This document shows positions 1 through 8,783 of a DNA stretch of 64,000 nucleotides, piece after piece (within the stretch, counting starts at the first letter, position 1; the number at the start of each line of letters is the position of its first letter). The stretch spans positions 62,001 to 126,000 of the forward strand of contig JAVKEN010000001.1 in the NCBI GenBank assembly GCA_040221415.1. The letters are read 5' to 3'. The stretch comes from JAVKEN01 sp040221415. Lineage in GTDB: Bacteria; Pseudomonadota; Alphaproteobacteria; Rickettsiales; JABSSG01. Both the position numbers and the translations under genes were made by a program. The notes beneath the pieces are model-generated. The model did no database searches. It saw only the letters and a program-made list of their open reading frames with translations, and had not been told where the DNA came from.

Positions 1-2
1 CC

Positions 3-386
3 ATTGCCTTCTTTACAGGTTGTTGGAGAGATGTAATCACTCCTTATAATAATCCTATACCTGCAATCAAATTTATTATGCATAAATATCCACAAAAAAA
101 GTTTTTTAATGATTATGGATTAGGCGGTGCAATCATATATTTCAGCAAAGGAAATCAAAAAGTTTTTGTAGATGGAAGAGCTGGGACTGCCTATCCAGAA
201 TCTGTATTGCAAGAATATAAAAATTCAAAGTTCAACACATCTTCGTTGATTTCAATTTTTAAAAAACACAAGATAGATGGCGTAATAAGCGATAAGAACA
301 GCAGCATTAGCAAGAGTCTTTTTGGAAGAAAAAACTGGTCTCTTGTTTTTAATAATAATGATTATTTAATATATGTGAAACAGTAA
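3..386 (+). CDS. C-terminal end of a membrane protein, probably polytopic (partial)
   Basis: The reading frame is open to the left edge, so this is the 3' part of a gene that begins outside the window; the ATG at 78 is internal. The visible part has the pattern P-x-PA-x-KF followed by FNDYGLGG and VFVDGRAGTAYP. By my recollection this arrangement ends the soluble C-terminal domain of large multi-membrane proteins of envelope sugar loci (glycosyltransferase-39-like or oligosaccharide-associated proteins). No membrane segment is left in the visible part. Its stop codon abuts the stop of the convergent manC-type gene with no base between. The family name is an inference; that a gene is present is well supported. 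Confidence 0.6.
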   Translation: MAFFTGCWRDVITPYNNPIPAIKFIMHKYPQKKFFNDYGLGGAIIYFSKGNQKVFVDGRAGTAYPESVLQEYKNSKFNTSSLISIFKKHKIDGVISDKNSSISKSLFGRKNWSLVFNNNDYLIYVKQ

Positions 387-1799
387 TTAAACTCTTCCAA
401 ATTCATCTTCAAATCTGACTATATCGTCTTCTTCCAAATAGCCTCCTATTTGAACCTCAACAATCTCTAAGGGTGCACTTCTCTTATTTCCAAGTCTGTG
501 TTTGGTATTCTTGGGAATAAAAGTTGACTCTCCTTCATTCAAAACTCGTTTTTTATCTCCAACAACAATTTCTGCCTCTCCTTTTACAACCACCCAATGC
601 TCAGATCTGTGATGGTGCAGCTGAAGAGATAGCTTTTTTTTAGGCGATACTACTATTCTTTTTGCTCTAAATTTTTCTCCTCTGTCAATATCCTCATAGT
701 AACCCCAAGGACGATAAATCTTCAAATGTTCTAAATGTTCTTTTCTCTTACTTTCTTTTAAAAGTGTGACAATTTTCTTTACTTTTTCTGAATCTTTTTT
801 TGATACAACTAAAACAGCATCTTTTGAGGATATAACTATTAAGTCTTTTATGCCAACTATTGCCGTTAGCTTATCCTCTGAGTACACAAAGCTATTTTCA
901 CTTTCTACATTCAACACATCGCCAATAATTGTATTATTCTTTACATCTGTACTACTCACTTTGCTTATAGAATCCCAGCTACCAACATCAGACCAACTAA
1001 TATCTATTGGGCACACACATACTTGTTTGGATTTTTCAAGAACTGCATAATCAATTGAAATATCTTCGATCTTTAAAAACAGGTCTACTAAAGGAAGTAT
1101 GACTTTGTTGATTCTGTGAGATTGATTATATGATAATTGGACAAGATCCAGAATGCTTGGTTTGTATTTTTCTAATTCACTTAAATATCCCTTAGGTGTT
1201 AAAAGAAATATACCGCTGTTCCAGAAATATTTCCCTGAGGATACATATTCCTTTGCCTTTGATAAATTTGGTTTTTCAACAAATTCTTCAACATAAAAAA
1301 CATCCTCAGATATTTTATTATCTGATTTCTTGATATATCCGTATGCCGTGGAATATGTTGTAGGCCTAATACCAAAAGTAATTAACTCATCGGTTATATG
1401 TTCATTAACCTTTGCAAGTAGGTTAGTCAAAATTTCAAACTTCTCAATAAAATGATCCGCTGGCAAAACCAGCATTCTGTTTTTTAGGTTGTTTTCTTGC
1501 ATATATAGCGCCGCTAATGCTATCGCAGCTGTTGTATTCCTACCTTCTGGCTCCAAAATAATAGACATTGGCTCTATACTATTTTTTGCTAACTCTTCTC
1601 TTACTTTGAATTCATATTGCTGATTACAAACTATAATTGGTTTATCGAAAAAGCTTGTCTTGACTCTTTTAATAGTTTTAGCAAACAATGATTGCTTTTT
1701 AGAAAATATCTCAAGAAATTGTTTTGGATACGTTGCCCTAGATAAAGGCCACAACCTGCTACCCACACCGCCACACAATATTACTGGAACAATTTTCAT
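387..1799 (-). CDS. manC: Mannose-1-phosphate guanylyltransferase / mannose-6-phosphate isomerase (bifunctional)
   Basis: A type II bifunctional enzyme making GDP-mannose: it isomerises fructose-6-P to mannose-6-P and joins mannose-1-P to GTP. The N-terminal nucleotidyltransferase domain begins with the signature LCGGVGSRLWPLSRATYPKQ (residues about 8-27). The C-terminal cupin isomerase domain starts near residue 363 (RPWGYYED) and carries the metal-binding HHHRSEHW near 394. At 470 aa the length is full for the family (AlgA/CpsB/ManC). It faces away from the GT4 gene at 1849, leaving a 49-bp divergent promoter region. GDP-mannose would feed the glycosyltransferases next door. Cytoplasmic. 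The symbol could equally be cpsB or algA. Confidence 0.93.
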   Translation of the reverse strand: MKIVPVILCGGVGSRLWPLSRATYPKQFLEIFSKKQSLFAKTIKRVKTSFFDKPIIVCNQQYEFKVREELAKNSIEPMSIILEPEGRNTTAAIALAALYMQENNLKNRMLVLPADHFIEKFEILTNLLAKVNEHITDELITFGIRPTTYSTAYGYIKKSDNKISEDVFYVEEFVEKPNLSKAKEYVSSGKYFWNSGIFLLTPKGYLSELEKYKPSILDLVQLSYNQSHRINKVILPLVDLFLKIEDISIDYAVLEKSKQVCVCPIDISWSDVGSWDSISKVSSTDVKNNTIIGDVLNVESENSFVYSEDKLTAIVGIKDLIVISSKDAVLVVSKKDSEKVKKIVTLLKESKRKEHLEHLKIYRPWGYYEDIDRGEKFRAKRIVVSPKKKLSLQLHHHRSEHWVVVKGEAEIVVGDKKRVLNEGESTFIPKNTKHRLGNKRSAPLEIVEVQIGGYLEEDDIVRFEDEFGRV

Positions 1800-1848
1800 A
1801 AATGCTATAGGTTATAATGTGTTTTGAATTTAGAAACTATTTTCAGTA

Positions 1849-2931
1849 ATGACAAGTATTAAAGTGCTTCATATTTATAAAACATCTGCGCCTTTGACAT
1901 ATGGAGGAGTCGAAACAGTTATAAAAACTTTGATTGAAAAGCTAAACAACCAAAATATTACATCCGACGTGGCTTGCGTGGGCAATCATACTGCAGAAAT
2001 AAATTATAAACATTCAAAAATTAATGTCTTTAAAAAAACTTTTGAATTGGCCTCGTGCCCTTTTTCTTGTGATATGTTTTTTAAACTTCCTAAGTTAGTT
2101 AAGAATTACGACGTTATACACTTCCATTATCCATGGCCCTTTGCAGATCTTTTATCAATTTTATTCTGCAGAGAAAAGAGGCAAATAACTACTTATCACT
2201 CAGATATAATAAAACAAAAGCTTCTAAAATTGTTTTACAGATTCTTTGAAAAACTTTTTTTGTCTAAACAAAAAGCAATTGTTTACACTTCTCCGCAATA
2301 CAAAAAGACTAGTTCCAACCTTAAATGTTACGAGAGCAAAACACATTTGATACCTATAGGTATTGAAACACCTGAACAAATTTCCAAACCTGATATATCT
2401 ATTCCAAAAGAATATTTTATATTTGTGGGCGTTTTAAGATATTATAAAGGCCTTCACCTTTTGCTACAAGCCATGTCCATGAATAACTTTAATTTATTAA
2501 TTGTCGGCAGCGGACCATGCAAGAATCAACTTAAGTCCCTATCGCAGAAACTCAAGTTAAGCAATCGAGTATTTTTTGTTGGAGGAAGAAGTGATGCCGA
2601 AAAGAATTATTTGATCAAAAACTCTATATCTATGGTTTTACCTTCACACCTAAGGTCTGAAGCTTACGGTATTTCTTTAGTAGAAGGGCTGGCGATGGGA
2701 AAGCCTTTAATAAGTTGTAAAATTGGCACTGGCACCGAATATATAAACAAACATGGTATAACAGGCCTATGCGTGGCACCAGATCCCATGTCTATTGATC
2801 AAGCTATGCAAAAAATAATGCGCCCATCTATGAAAGAAAAGTTTTCTAGAAATGCTCATTTGAGATTTAAAAAGTTTTTTTCAGCTGATACCATGGCAAG
2901 CAAATATCTACATTTATATAATAGCCTATGA
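1849..2931 (+). CDS. GT4-family glycosyltransferase
   Basis: A retaining GT-B enzyme that moves an activated sugar to a growing lipid-linked glycan at the inner face of the cytoplasmic membrane. The N-terminal donor/acceptor domain opens with VLHIYKTSAPLTYGGVE (residues about 6-22), the glycine-rich turn typical of group 1 transferases. The C-terminal Rossmann half has the E-x7-E motif (SEAYGISLVEG, near residue 269) that binds the nucleotide sugar. It overlaps the next gene, a WecA-type transferase, by 4 bases (ATGA), so the two are translationally coupled. GDP-mannose from the divergent manC gene is a plausible donor, but specificity cannot be read from the sequence. Confidence 0.88.
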   Translation: MTSIKVLHIYKTSAPLTYGGVETVIKTLIEKLNNQNITSDVACVGNHTAEINYKHSKINVFKKTFELASCPFSCDMFFKLPKLVKNYDVIHFHYPWPFADLLSILFCREKRQITTYHSDIIKQKLLKLFYRFFEKLFLSKQKAIVYTSPQYKKTSSNLKCYESKTHLIPIGIETPEQISKPDISIPKEYFIFVGVLRYYKGLHLLLQAMSMNNFNLLIVGSGPCKNQLKSLSQKLKLSNRVFFVGGRSDAEKNYLIKNSISMVLPSHLRSEAYGISLVEGLAMGKPLISCKIGTGTEYINKHGITGLCVAPDPMSIDQAMQKIMRPSMKEKFSRNAHLRFKKFFSADTMASKYLHLYNSL

Positions 2932-3923
2932 TTAGTTATATCTTATTATCTTGCCTAGCCTTCTTTTTGTCTTATTATCTTACAAAGTTGTGCATCAAAT
3001 TATTTAGAAAAATAAATTTAGTCGATAATCCATCAGGTAGGAAAAAACATAAGCATGTTACGCCAACGGCAGGGGGGTTGGTGATTTTATTGGCAATATT
3101 GCTCCTTAGTACAGTATTGATATATTTTGAACTAACTCCCGTATCTATATATTTCTTGTGTGCAGTAACGATTCTTGGCTTGGTTTCTTTCGTGGATGAT
3201 GTTTTGCATCTAAAAATTATGTACAGGCTGCCTATACAATTTATAGCCTCTTGGCTTACGATAAAAAGCCTGGAACCTATTGTAATTGTTAAGCTGTCTT
3301 TTATTCCTGATATGGCCTTACAGGTCATGTTGGTTGTAGGTATGGTATATTTTATAAACTTATATAATTTTATGGATGGAATTGATGGATCAGCATGCGC
3401 AGAAGCTGTTCACATTGCCTTTTCTTTTTTAACAATTTCTTTAATCTACTCCATAGATAATATGTATGGAAATTATATTGCATTAATTTTATTATTTGCC
3501 AGCCTGGGTTTTTTAATTCACAACTGGTCTCCAGCAAAAATCTTTTTAGGTGATACAGGAAGCACTGTTTTAGGACTCATCTGTGGATGGTTGATGCTAA
3601 TCTTAGCTAAGAGCGGCTATCTTGCAGCTGCAATCATTATACCCGGTTATTACATAGCTGATAGCAGCCTAACTCTTCTTAAAAGAATATTATCGAAAGA
3701 GAAATTTTGGGAGCCTCATACTCAACATTATTTTCAAATAGCTACACAAAAACTTTCTTCTCACTCAAAAGTCACAAGAAAAATTATCAAATACAACAGC
3801 ATTCTTTTCGTGCTTGCTGTTATATCATCGCTTTATCCGCTAATTTGCTTTTTGTTAGCTATATTAGTAATCGCAAGGCTTTTATTTAAATTCAATATTT
3901 ATGGAAAAAAAATTAAAGATTAG
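2928..3923 (+). CDS. wecA: Undecaprenyl-phosphate sugar-1-phosphate transferase (WecA/TagO type)
   Basis: A polytopic membrane enzyme of the MraY/WecA/TagO family. It starts a surface glycan by moving a GlcNAc-1-P-like sugar phosphate from UDP-sugar to undecaprenyl phosphate. About ten hydrophobic helices are visible. The catalytic cytoplasmic loops are DDVLHLK (near residue 89), NFMDGIDG (near 147) and FLGDTGS (near 206), which hold the Mg-binding aspartates. MraY itself is less likely because of the polysaccharide neighbours and the absence of mur genes. The gene overlaps both neighbours (4 bases upstream, 23 downstream), so the three genes form one tight unit. Confidence 0.88.
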   Translation: MISYILLSCLAFFLSYYLTKLCIKLFRKINLVDNPSGRKKHKHVTPTAGGLVILLAILLLSTVLIYFELTPVSIYFLCAVTILGLVSFVDDVLHLKIMYRLPIQFIASWLTIKSLEPIVIVKLSFIPDMALQVMLVVGMVYFINLYNFMDGIDGSACAEAVHIAFSFLTISLIYSIDNMYGNYIALILLFASLGFLIHNWSPAKIFLGDTGSTVLGLICGWLMLILAKSGYLAAAIIIPGYYIADSSLTLLKRILSKEKFWEPHTQHYFQIATQKLSSHSKVTRKIIKYNSILFVLAVISSLYPLICFLLAILVIARLLFKFNIYGKKIKD

Positions 3924-4725
3924 TTCCTATGAAAATATATGGAACTTATCTCAGGTAAAATTATTTCAAGAAACCCATTCAAGCTATTTATACAAAGCTC
4001 TTTATAAGGACTCTAATAAAACAATTCTGAAGTTGTTTAAGTCAGATTCAGACGAAATAAACTTTCCGAATTCTTTGCAATTTTTTAACCAACCCAAAGT
4101 TGCAAAAATTATTAAGTTTTCTGAAGAGGCTGCTCTTTTAGAAGAAATAATTCCAGGAGATAGCTTAGCCGCTGCAAAGCAGAAGAATTATTTAGACGCT
4201 GCTGAAATATTTTGTAATTTATGTAAAGATTTGCACCTAAAAGATTTAAATCTAAACAATTATAGGTCTGTTAAAGATCTTGAGAAAGACTTTGATCTTT
4301 TTCTAAAAAAACCCGACAAACCCATTTCTAGCGATATGATAAATAAAGCAAAAAACTTATTTATCCACTTAGTTCAGACTCAAAAAAATTTAAAACTTCT
4401 TCATGGAGATTTACATCATTATAATATTCTAAAAAATAAAGATGGATGGGTGGCAATCGACCCTAAAGGCATTGTAGGAGAATTAGAATACGAAGTTGGA
4501 GCCTTTTTGAGAAACCCTATAGACACATCAAATCATTTTTTAGATAAACGTATATTTATACAAAGAGTGAATTATATTTGCTCGCACCTGCAACTGAATT
4601 CACAAAGAGTAATGAGGTGGTGCTTTGTACAATTAGTTCTAGCAATATCCTATAAAATACAAAATAAAGAAATTTTAAGAGATTGGATTACTCTTCTGGA
4701 ATTTACTCACTCAGAGATAAAGTAG
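3901..4725 (+). CDS. APH(6)/hydroxyurea-kinase-like small-molecule phosphotransferase
   Basis: A protein-kinase-fold phosphotransferase, 274 aa. The catalytic loop LLHGDLHHYNIL (near residue 166) and the metal-binding AIDPKG (near 186) match the family named after streptomycin 6-kinase StrB (PF04655). Family members are mostly annotated as aminoglycoside kinases, but their true substrates are usually unknown. The start overlaps the WecA-type gene by 23 bases, which points to a job in envelope glycan building (a sugar or polyol kinase) rather than drug resistance; that is inference. Base use looks like the neighbours, with no sign of recent transfer. Confidence 0.72.
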   Translation: MEKKLKISSYENIWNLSQVKLFQETHSSYLYKALYKDSNKTILKLFKSDSDEINFPNSLQFFNQPKVAKIIKFSEEAALLEEIIPGDSLAAAKQKNYLDAAEIFCNLCKDLHLKDLNLNNYRSVKDLEKDFDLFLKKPDKPISSDMINKAKNLFIHLVQTQKNLKLLHGDLHHYNILKNKDGWVAIDPKGIVGELEYEVGAFLRNPIDTSNHFLDKRIFIQRVNYICSHLQLNSQRVMRWCFVQLVLAISYKIQNKEILRDWITLLEFTHSEIK

Positions 4726-4739
4726 ATATCTTCAGAAGG

Positions 4740-4815
4740 TGGTGGAGATGAGCGGACTCGAACCGCTTACCTCCTGCGTGCAAAGCAGGCGCTCTACCAG
4801 GTGAGCTACATCCCC
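4740..4815 (-). tRNA. tRNA-Ala (anticodon UGC)
   Basis: Read on the minus strand, a 76-nt cloverleaf starts GGGGATGTAGCTCA and ends with an encoded CCA. The acceptor stem GGGGATG/CATCTCC pairs fully and contains G3.U70, the alanine identity pair. The anticodon arm CCTGC-TTTGCAC-GCAGG gives anticodon TGC, and the T arm has GGTTCGAGTCC. It sits 14 bases past the end of the convergent kinase gene. Confidence 0.97.
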
Positions 4816-4886
4816 TTATGAAGAAGACAATATATACAATATTGATCAATCTCTGACAAGTAGAAAAATTTTTGTATAACAAACTA

Positions 4887-6149
4887 TTAAAAAAACTTTT
4901 CTCTAAATTTTATTATCCATAATTTTGTGTGCTGCTTACTATCAGGCTTATGAACCCTCAACTTATCACACGAATCAGATTCACAGTTATAGTTTCTTTC
5001 TACGGAGTCAATTCCAAAATCATTGTCATTAGAAATTGCAATTGTTTGATTATCAACAATCGAAAGCCCTTCCAATTTATTCTCATCCCAACCATACTTA
5101 TTTACATCAAGAAAAGGGGTTTTCTTTATGAATTCAATGTGACTTAAATCTTCTTTGTGTTCTAAATGCCCTCCACCTTTAGAGATATAATTAGATATAT
5201 TAGTAGCGTTTTTGATATTGACTCTTTGTATAACGTTGCGAACTGATCCTTCTTTTGTCTTTCCTTGTTCAACAAGCAAAAACTCATCATTATTAATAGC
5301 TACCAGATCTCCAATCTTTACATATTTTGGGGATTTATAAATGTTATCATCAAACTTATATGCAAATACTCTTATCTCATCCGTCTTAGGGTTTATTTCA
5401 AAAAATCTAATAAATTTACTTTCGTGGGCTTTGTTATTAAAATTTAGAGTCCCTTCTAATACTGCATATAACATTCCGTTTGGAGCGAAAGCGATAGCTT
5501 CAAACCCTCTATTGACTTGTATATGCCTGATATAATCAGGCAAACCTTCTCCAGGCCTATACACTTTAGTCGCGCGTTTTGTTTTTTTATCAAGCTTAAT
5601 AATTGCTGGCTCGTACTCTTCGCCGATCCAGATGTTCCCCTCCTTATCTAAAGCAATACTTTCAGAGTCCATCCCTTTTACATATTGATGTATGTCTTTC
5701 ACATTTTCATCGACTGGAATTCTGTAATAAGAAGGCCCAACAATACCGTTTGTTGGCATTCCCGTATAACTTTTCCCATTAAGTTTTATGACTGAGAAAT
5801 GGTTTATTATTTCTGCTTTGTTTTTTGTTACCTTAACAGTTGCAATGACAGGAAAATAATCAGGCGAGAAAAAAATCACTTTGTTTAAACCATCTTCCCT
5901 TACTGGGGCATTAGGACCTCTGTCAGAAACTGCATAAAACAGAAGGTCCTCACCTTCTTTGCCTAAAAAAAACAATCCAGATCCAACTGCGGGAGGATAT
6001 CCTTTAGTTTTATTCAAAATTTCTTTTGTTGCCGTGATTTTGTATTTTTGTATTGAGCTCACCAAGCCAGAGCTAAACCGGGCAAACTCCACCTCATTAA
6101 CACTGCACCCAAGTAATAATAAAGCTATAACTTTATATATGTATCGCAC
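4887..6149 (-). CDS. Esterase-like-activity-of-phytase family lipoprotein
   Basis: A 420-aa exported protein. The N-terminus has a short hydrophobic stretch (KVIALLLLGCS) ending in a lipobox cysteine at residue 15, so it is probably a lipoprotein facing the periplasm. The mature part fits the phytase-like beta-propeller family PF13449: FYAVSDRGPNAPV, DSESIALDKEGNIWIGEEY, RGFEAIAFAPNGMLY and a late GLSIVDNQTIAISNDNDFG. The substrate is unknown; members are proposed to hydrolyse phosphate or other esters. Its start lies 17 bases inside the 3' end of lpd, so it is probably transcribed with the TCA operon. Why a periplasmic protein sits there is not clear. Confidence 0.75.
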   Translation of the reverse strand: MRYIYKVIALLLLGCSVNEVEFARFSSGLVSSIQKYKITATKEILNKTKGYPPAVGSGLFFLGKEGEDLLFYAVSDRGPNAPVREDGLNKVIFFSPDYFPVIATVKVTKNKAEIINHFSVIKLNGKSYTGMPTNGIVGPSYYRIPVDENVKDIHQYVKGMDSESIALDKEGNIWIGEEYEPAIIKLDKKTKRATKVYRPGEGLPDYIRHIQVNRGFEAIAFAPNGMLYAVLEGTLNFNNKAHESKFIRFFEINPKTDEIRVFAYKFDDNIYKSPKYVKIGDLVAINNDEFLLVEQGKTKEGSVRNVIQRVNIKNATNISNYISKGGGHLEHKEDLSHIEFIKKTPFLDVNKYGWDENKLEGLSIVDNQTIAISNDNDFGIDSVERNYNCESDSCDKLRVHKPDSKQHTKLWIIKFREKFF

Positions 6150-7530
6150 GATTTAATACTGATAGCGCAGCCTCTTTTACCGCCTCATTTAACGTTGGGT
6201 GAGCATGACAAGTCATTGCGATGTCTTCAGAAGAAGCGTAGTACTCCATAGCTAACACAGCCTCTGCAATCATTGTTCCCGCTTCAGGACCTAAAATATG
6301 GACACCTAGCACTTCATCTGTTTTTTTACATGACAATATCTTTACCATACCATCTGTTGAACCAATTGCTCGCGCTCTAGAATTAGCCAAGAAAGGAAAC
6401 TTACCAACAACATATTCTTTGTCTTCTTTTTTTAATTGCTCTTCTGTTTTACCAACAGAGGCAACTTCGGGCCAAGTATACATAACCCCTGGAATGGTAT
6501 TGTAATTTACATGACCAACCTTACCAGCAATTATCTCAGCAACCGCGACCCCTTCATCTTCAGCTTTGTGAGCTAACATAGGCCCTTTAATAACGTCGCC
6601 TATAGCGTAAATTCCAGGAACATTTGTTTTAAAATGCTCGTCCGTTTCAATAACTCCTCTGTCTGAAACGTTAACTCCTAGCTTATCTAATCCCAAACCT
6701 TGGGTATAAGGTTTTCTTCCTACAGCTACAAGCAAAACATCACATTCCAACTGCTCTTTCTTTTTTCCGTCCACAGACTCAATCTTTATTGACACTTTTC
6801 CTTTTTGAGACTTTGCTGCCACAACTTTTGTGCTTAGTCTAAACTTCATTCCTTGCTTTTGTAAAATTTTCAAAAGCTGCTTCCCTACTTCTCCATCCAT
6901 ACCAGGGACTATATGGTCTAGAAATTCAATCACCTCAACTTCTGCGCCCAACCTGCGCCACACAGAACCCATTTCTAAACCTATAAAACCACCACCAATT
7001 ACTACCAATTTCTTTGGGACTGTAGGAAGGTCTAGTGCTCCTGTAGAGGACACAATGCTCTTTTCATCGATTGCAACTCCTGGCAAAGAAGCTACTTCTG
7101 ACCCAGTTGCGATAATTGTGTTCTTTGTCTTAATTTCCTGATTTGTTTGACCTTTAACAAAAATAGTGTCTTTGCTTTTAAAACTTCCTTCCCCTTTAAA
7201 ATAAGTGATTTTGTTTTTCTTAAACAAACCCTCGATCCCTGTGCATAAGCTTGACACTATCTCATTTTTTTTTCCTAACATCTTTTCAAGGTTTAGCTTT
7301 ACATCCTTGCATTCTACACCTATTTCTGAAAACTCATGTTTTGCTTGTTCATATTTCTCTGAAGAATTTAAAAGAGCTTTTGACGGAATACACCCCACAT
7401 TTAAACAAGTTCCTCCTAATGCGCCTCTTTTCTCTATACAGGCAGTCTTTAACCCAAGTTGCGCCGACCTAATAGCTGCAACATAACCACCTGGACCACC
7501 TCCGATTACTACAACATCAAATTCTTCCAT
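6133..7530 (-). CDS. lpdA: Dihydrolipoyl dehydrogenase (E3)
   Basis: A flavoprotein that reoxidises dihydrolipoamide with NAD in 2-oxoacid dehydrogenase complexes. FAD-binding GGGPGG is at residues 10-15, the redox-active disulfide in GGTCLNVGCIPSK (Cys42/Cys47), the NAD-binding VIGGGFIGLEMGS near 178, and the catalytic His-Glu pair in HAHPTLNE near the C-terminus. At 465 aa it is full length. It follows sucB by 10 bases, so it most likely serves the 2-oxoglutarate dehydrogenase complex, and perhaps pyruvate dehydrogenase as well. Confidence 0.97.
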   Translation of the reverse strand: MEEFDVVVIGGGPGGYVAAIRSAQLGLKTACIEKRGALGGTCLNVGCIPSKALLNSSEKYEQAKHEFSEIGVECKDVKLNLEKMLGKKNEIVSSLCTGIEGLFKKNKITYFKGEGSFKSKDTIFVKGQTNQEIKTKNTIIATGSEVASLPGVAIDEKSIVSSTGALDLPTVPKKLVVIGGGFIGLEMGSVWRRLGAEVEVIEFLDHIVPGMDGEVGKQLLKILQKQGMKFRLSTKVVAAKSQKGKVSIKIESVDGKKKEQLECDVLLVAVGRKPYTQGLGLDKLGVNVSDRGVIETDEHFKTNVPGIYAIGDVIKGPMLAHKAEDEGVAVAEIIAGKVGHVNYNTIPGVMYTWPEVASVGKTEEQLKKEDKEYVVGKFPFLANSRARAIGSTDGMVKILSCKKTDEVLGVHILGPEAGTMIAEAVLAMEYYASSEDIAMTCHAHPTLNEAVKEAALSVLNRAIHI

Positions 7531-7540
7531 ATCAGTTACC

Positions 7541-8776
7541 TTATATTTCTAAAAGTAAGTTTTCTGGATGCTCAAGAAACTCTTTTATTTTTACTAAGAA
7601 AGTTACTGCCTCTTTCCCATCAATGATTCTATGGTCGTAAGAAAGAGCAAGGTTCATTATAGGTCTAACAACAATTTCGCCATTTTCTACCACAGGCCTT
7701 TCATTTATTGAATGCATACCTAAAATAGCAGATTGCGGTGGGTTAATTATTGGAGTTGAAAGCAAAGATCCGTAAATACCCCCATTTGTGATAGAGAAGG
7801 TTCCTCCGGTCAGATCTTCCATTGTTAATTTTCCATCTCTTGCTTTTTTGGCAAGAGCTACAATGCCTTTTTCAATCTCAGCAAAAGACAACTTCTCAGC
7901 ATTTCTTAGCACTGGAACAACTAAGCCTTTGTCAGTTCCAACCGCAATACTTATATCGCAATATTTGTGATAAATCACCTCATCATTGTTAATTTGGGCA
8001 TTCACCCCTGGTATCTCTTGCAAAGCCGCAGTTGCTGCTTTTACAAAAAACGACATAAATCCAAGCTTTACATTATGCTTTTCTAAAAACTTATCTTTAA
8101 ACTTTTTGCGCATACCCATAACTCTAGACATGTCTACTTCGTTAAAAGTTGTCAAAATCGCAGCTGTGTTTTGAGACTCTTTTAATCTTTGAGCTATTCT
8201 TTGACGAAGCTTTGTCATTTTTACAGCTTCAGTTGCTCTGTTTGAGCCCTTGTTTGCGGTTACCGAACCTACAGCGCCTTTTTCTGCCGCCCCTTGGCCT
8301 AACACATCGCCCTTTGTAATTCTTCCATCTTTACCAGAGCCATCTATCTTATTGACATCGATATTTTTCTCCTTTGCTATCCTGTCTGCTGCAGGAGAAG
8401 CTGTTCTCTTTTTCGGCGAGTCATTGGTAACTTTTGAATCTTCCGTATCCTTAGTTTCTTTTTCTTCTTTAGTCGACTCCTCCTCTTGTGTTTCTTCTGC
8501 GCTCTCATCCGCGGGTTTAGCATCAAGCTTCTTGCCTGCTTCGCCTTCTTTTATACTTCCGAGAACATCGCCTACAGCGACCGTAGAACCTTCTTCGGCT
8601 GAAATTGAACCGAGCACACCATTGCTTTCTGCATTAACTTCTAAAGTAATTTTATCGGTCTCCAACTCTACAAGCAACTCATCTGCTTTAACTTCTTCAC
8701 CTACTTTCTTGTGCCAAGATCCAACCGTAGCCTCGGTTACTGACTCTCCTAATGCAGGGACTTTAATATCGCTCAT
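7541..8776 (-). CDS. sucB: 2-oxoglutarate dehydrogenase E2, dihydrolipoyl succinyltransferase
   Basis: The core acyltransferase of the 2-oxoglutarate dehydrogenase complex. One lipoyl domain (residues 1-76) carries the lipoylated lysine in ELETDKITLEV (Lys42). An acidic, Lys/Glu/Thr-rich linker follows, then the E1/E3-binding domain (ASPAADRIAKEKNID, near 125) and the catalytic domain ending with LSYDHRIIDGKEA, which holds the active His and Asp. At 411 aa it is normal for SucB. It lies 7 bases after sucA and 10 before lpd. Ser-rich frames on the opposite strand of this gene only mirror the linker. Confidence 0.97.
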   Translation of the reverse strand: MSDIKVPALGESVTEATVGSWHKKVGEEVKADELLVELETDKITLEVNAESNGVLGSISAEEGSTVAVGDVLGSIKEGEAGKKLDAKPADESAEETQEEESTKEEKETKDTEDSKVTNDSPKKRTASPAADRIAKEKNIDVNKIDGSGKDGRITKGDVLGQGAAEKGAVGSVTANKGSNRATEAVKMTKLRQRIAQRLKESQNTAAILTTFNEVDMSRVMGMRKKFKDKFLEKHNVKLGFMSFFVKAATAALQEIPGVNAQINNDEVIYHKYCDISIAVGTDKGLVVPVLRNAEKLSFAEIEKGIVALAKKARDGKLTMEDLTGGTFSITNGGIYGSLLSTPIINPPQSAILGMHSINERPVVENGEIVVRPIMNLALSYDHRIIDGKEAVTFLVKIKEFLEHPENLLLEI

Positions 8777-8783
8777 ATATACC

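Noticed and set aside
3901..4725. Kinase gene as an antibiotic resistance gene
   Set aside because: No mobile element is nearby, its start is embedded in a glycan operon, and base use matches the neighbours.
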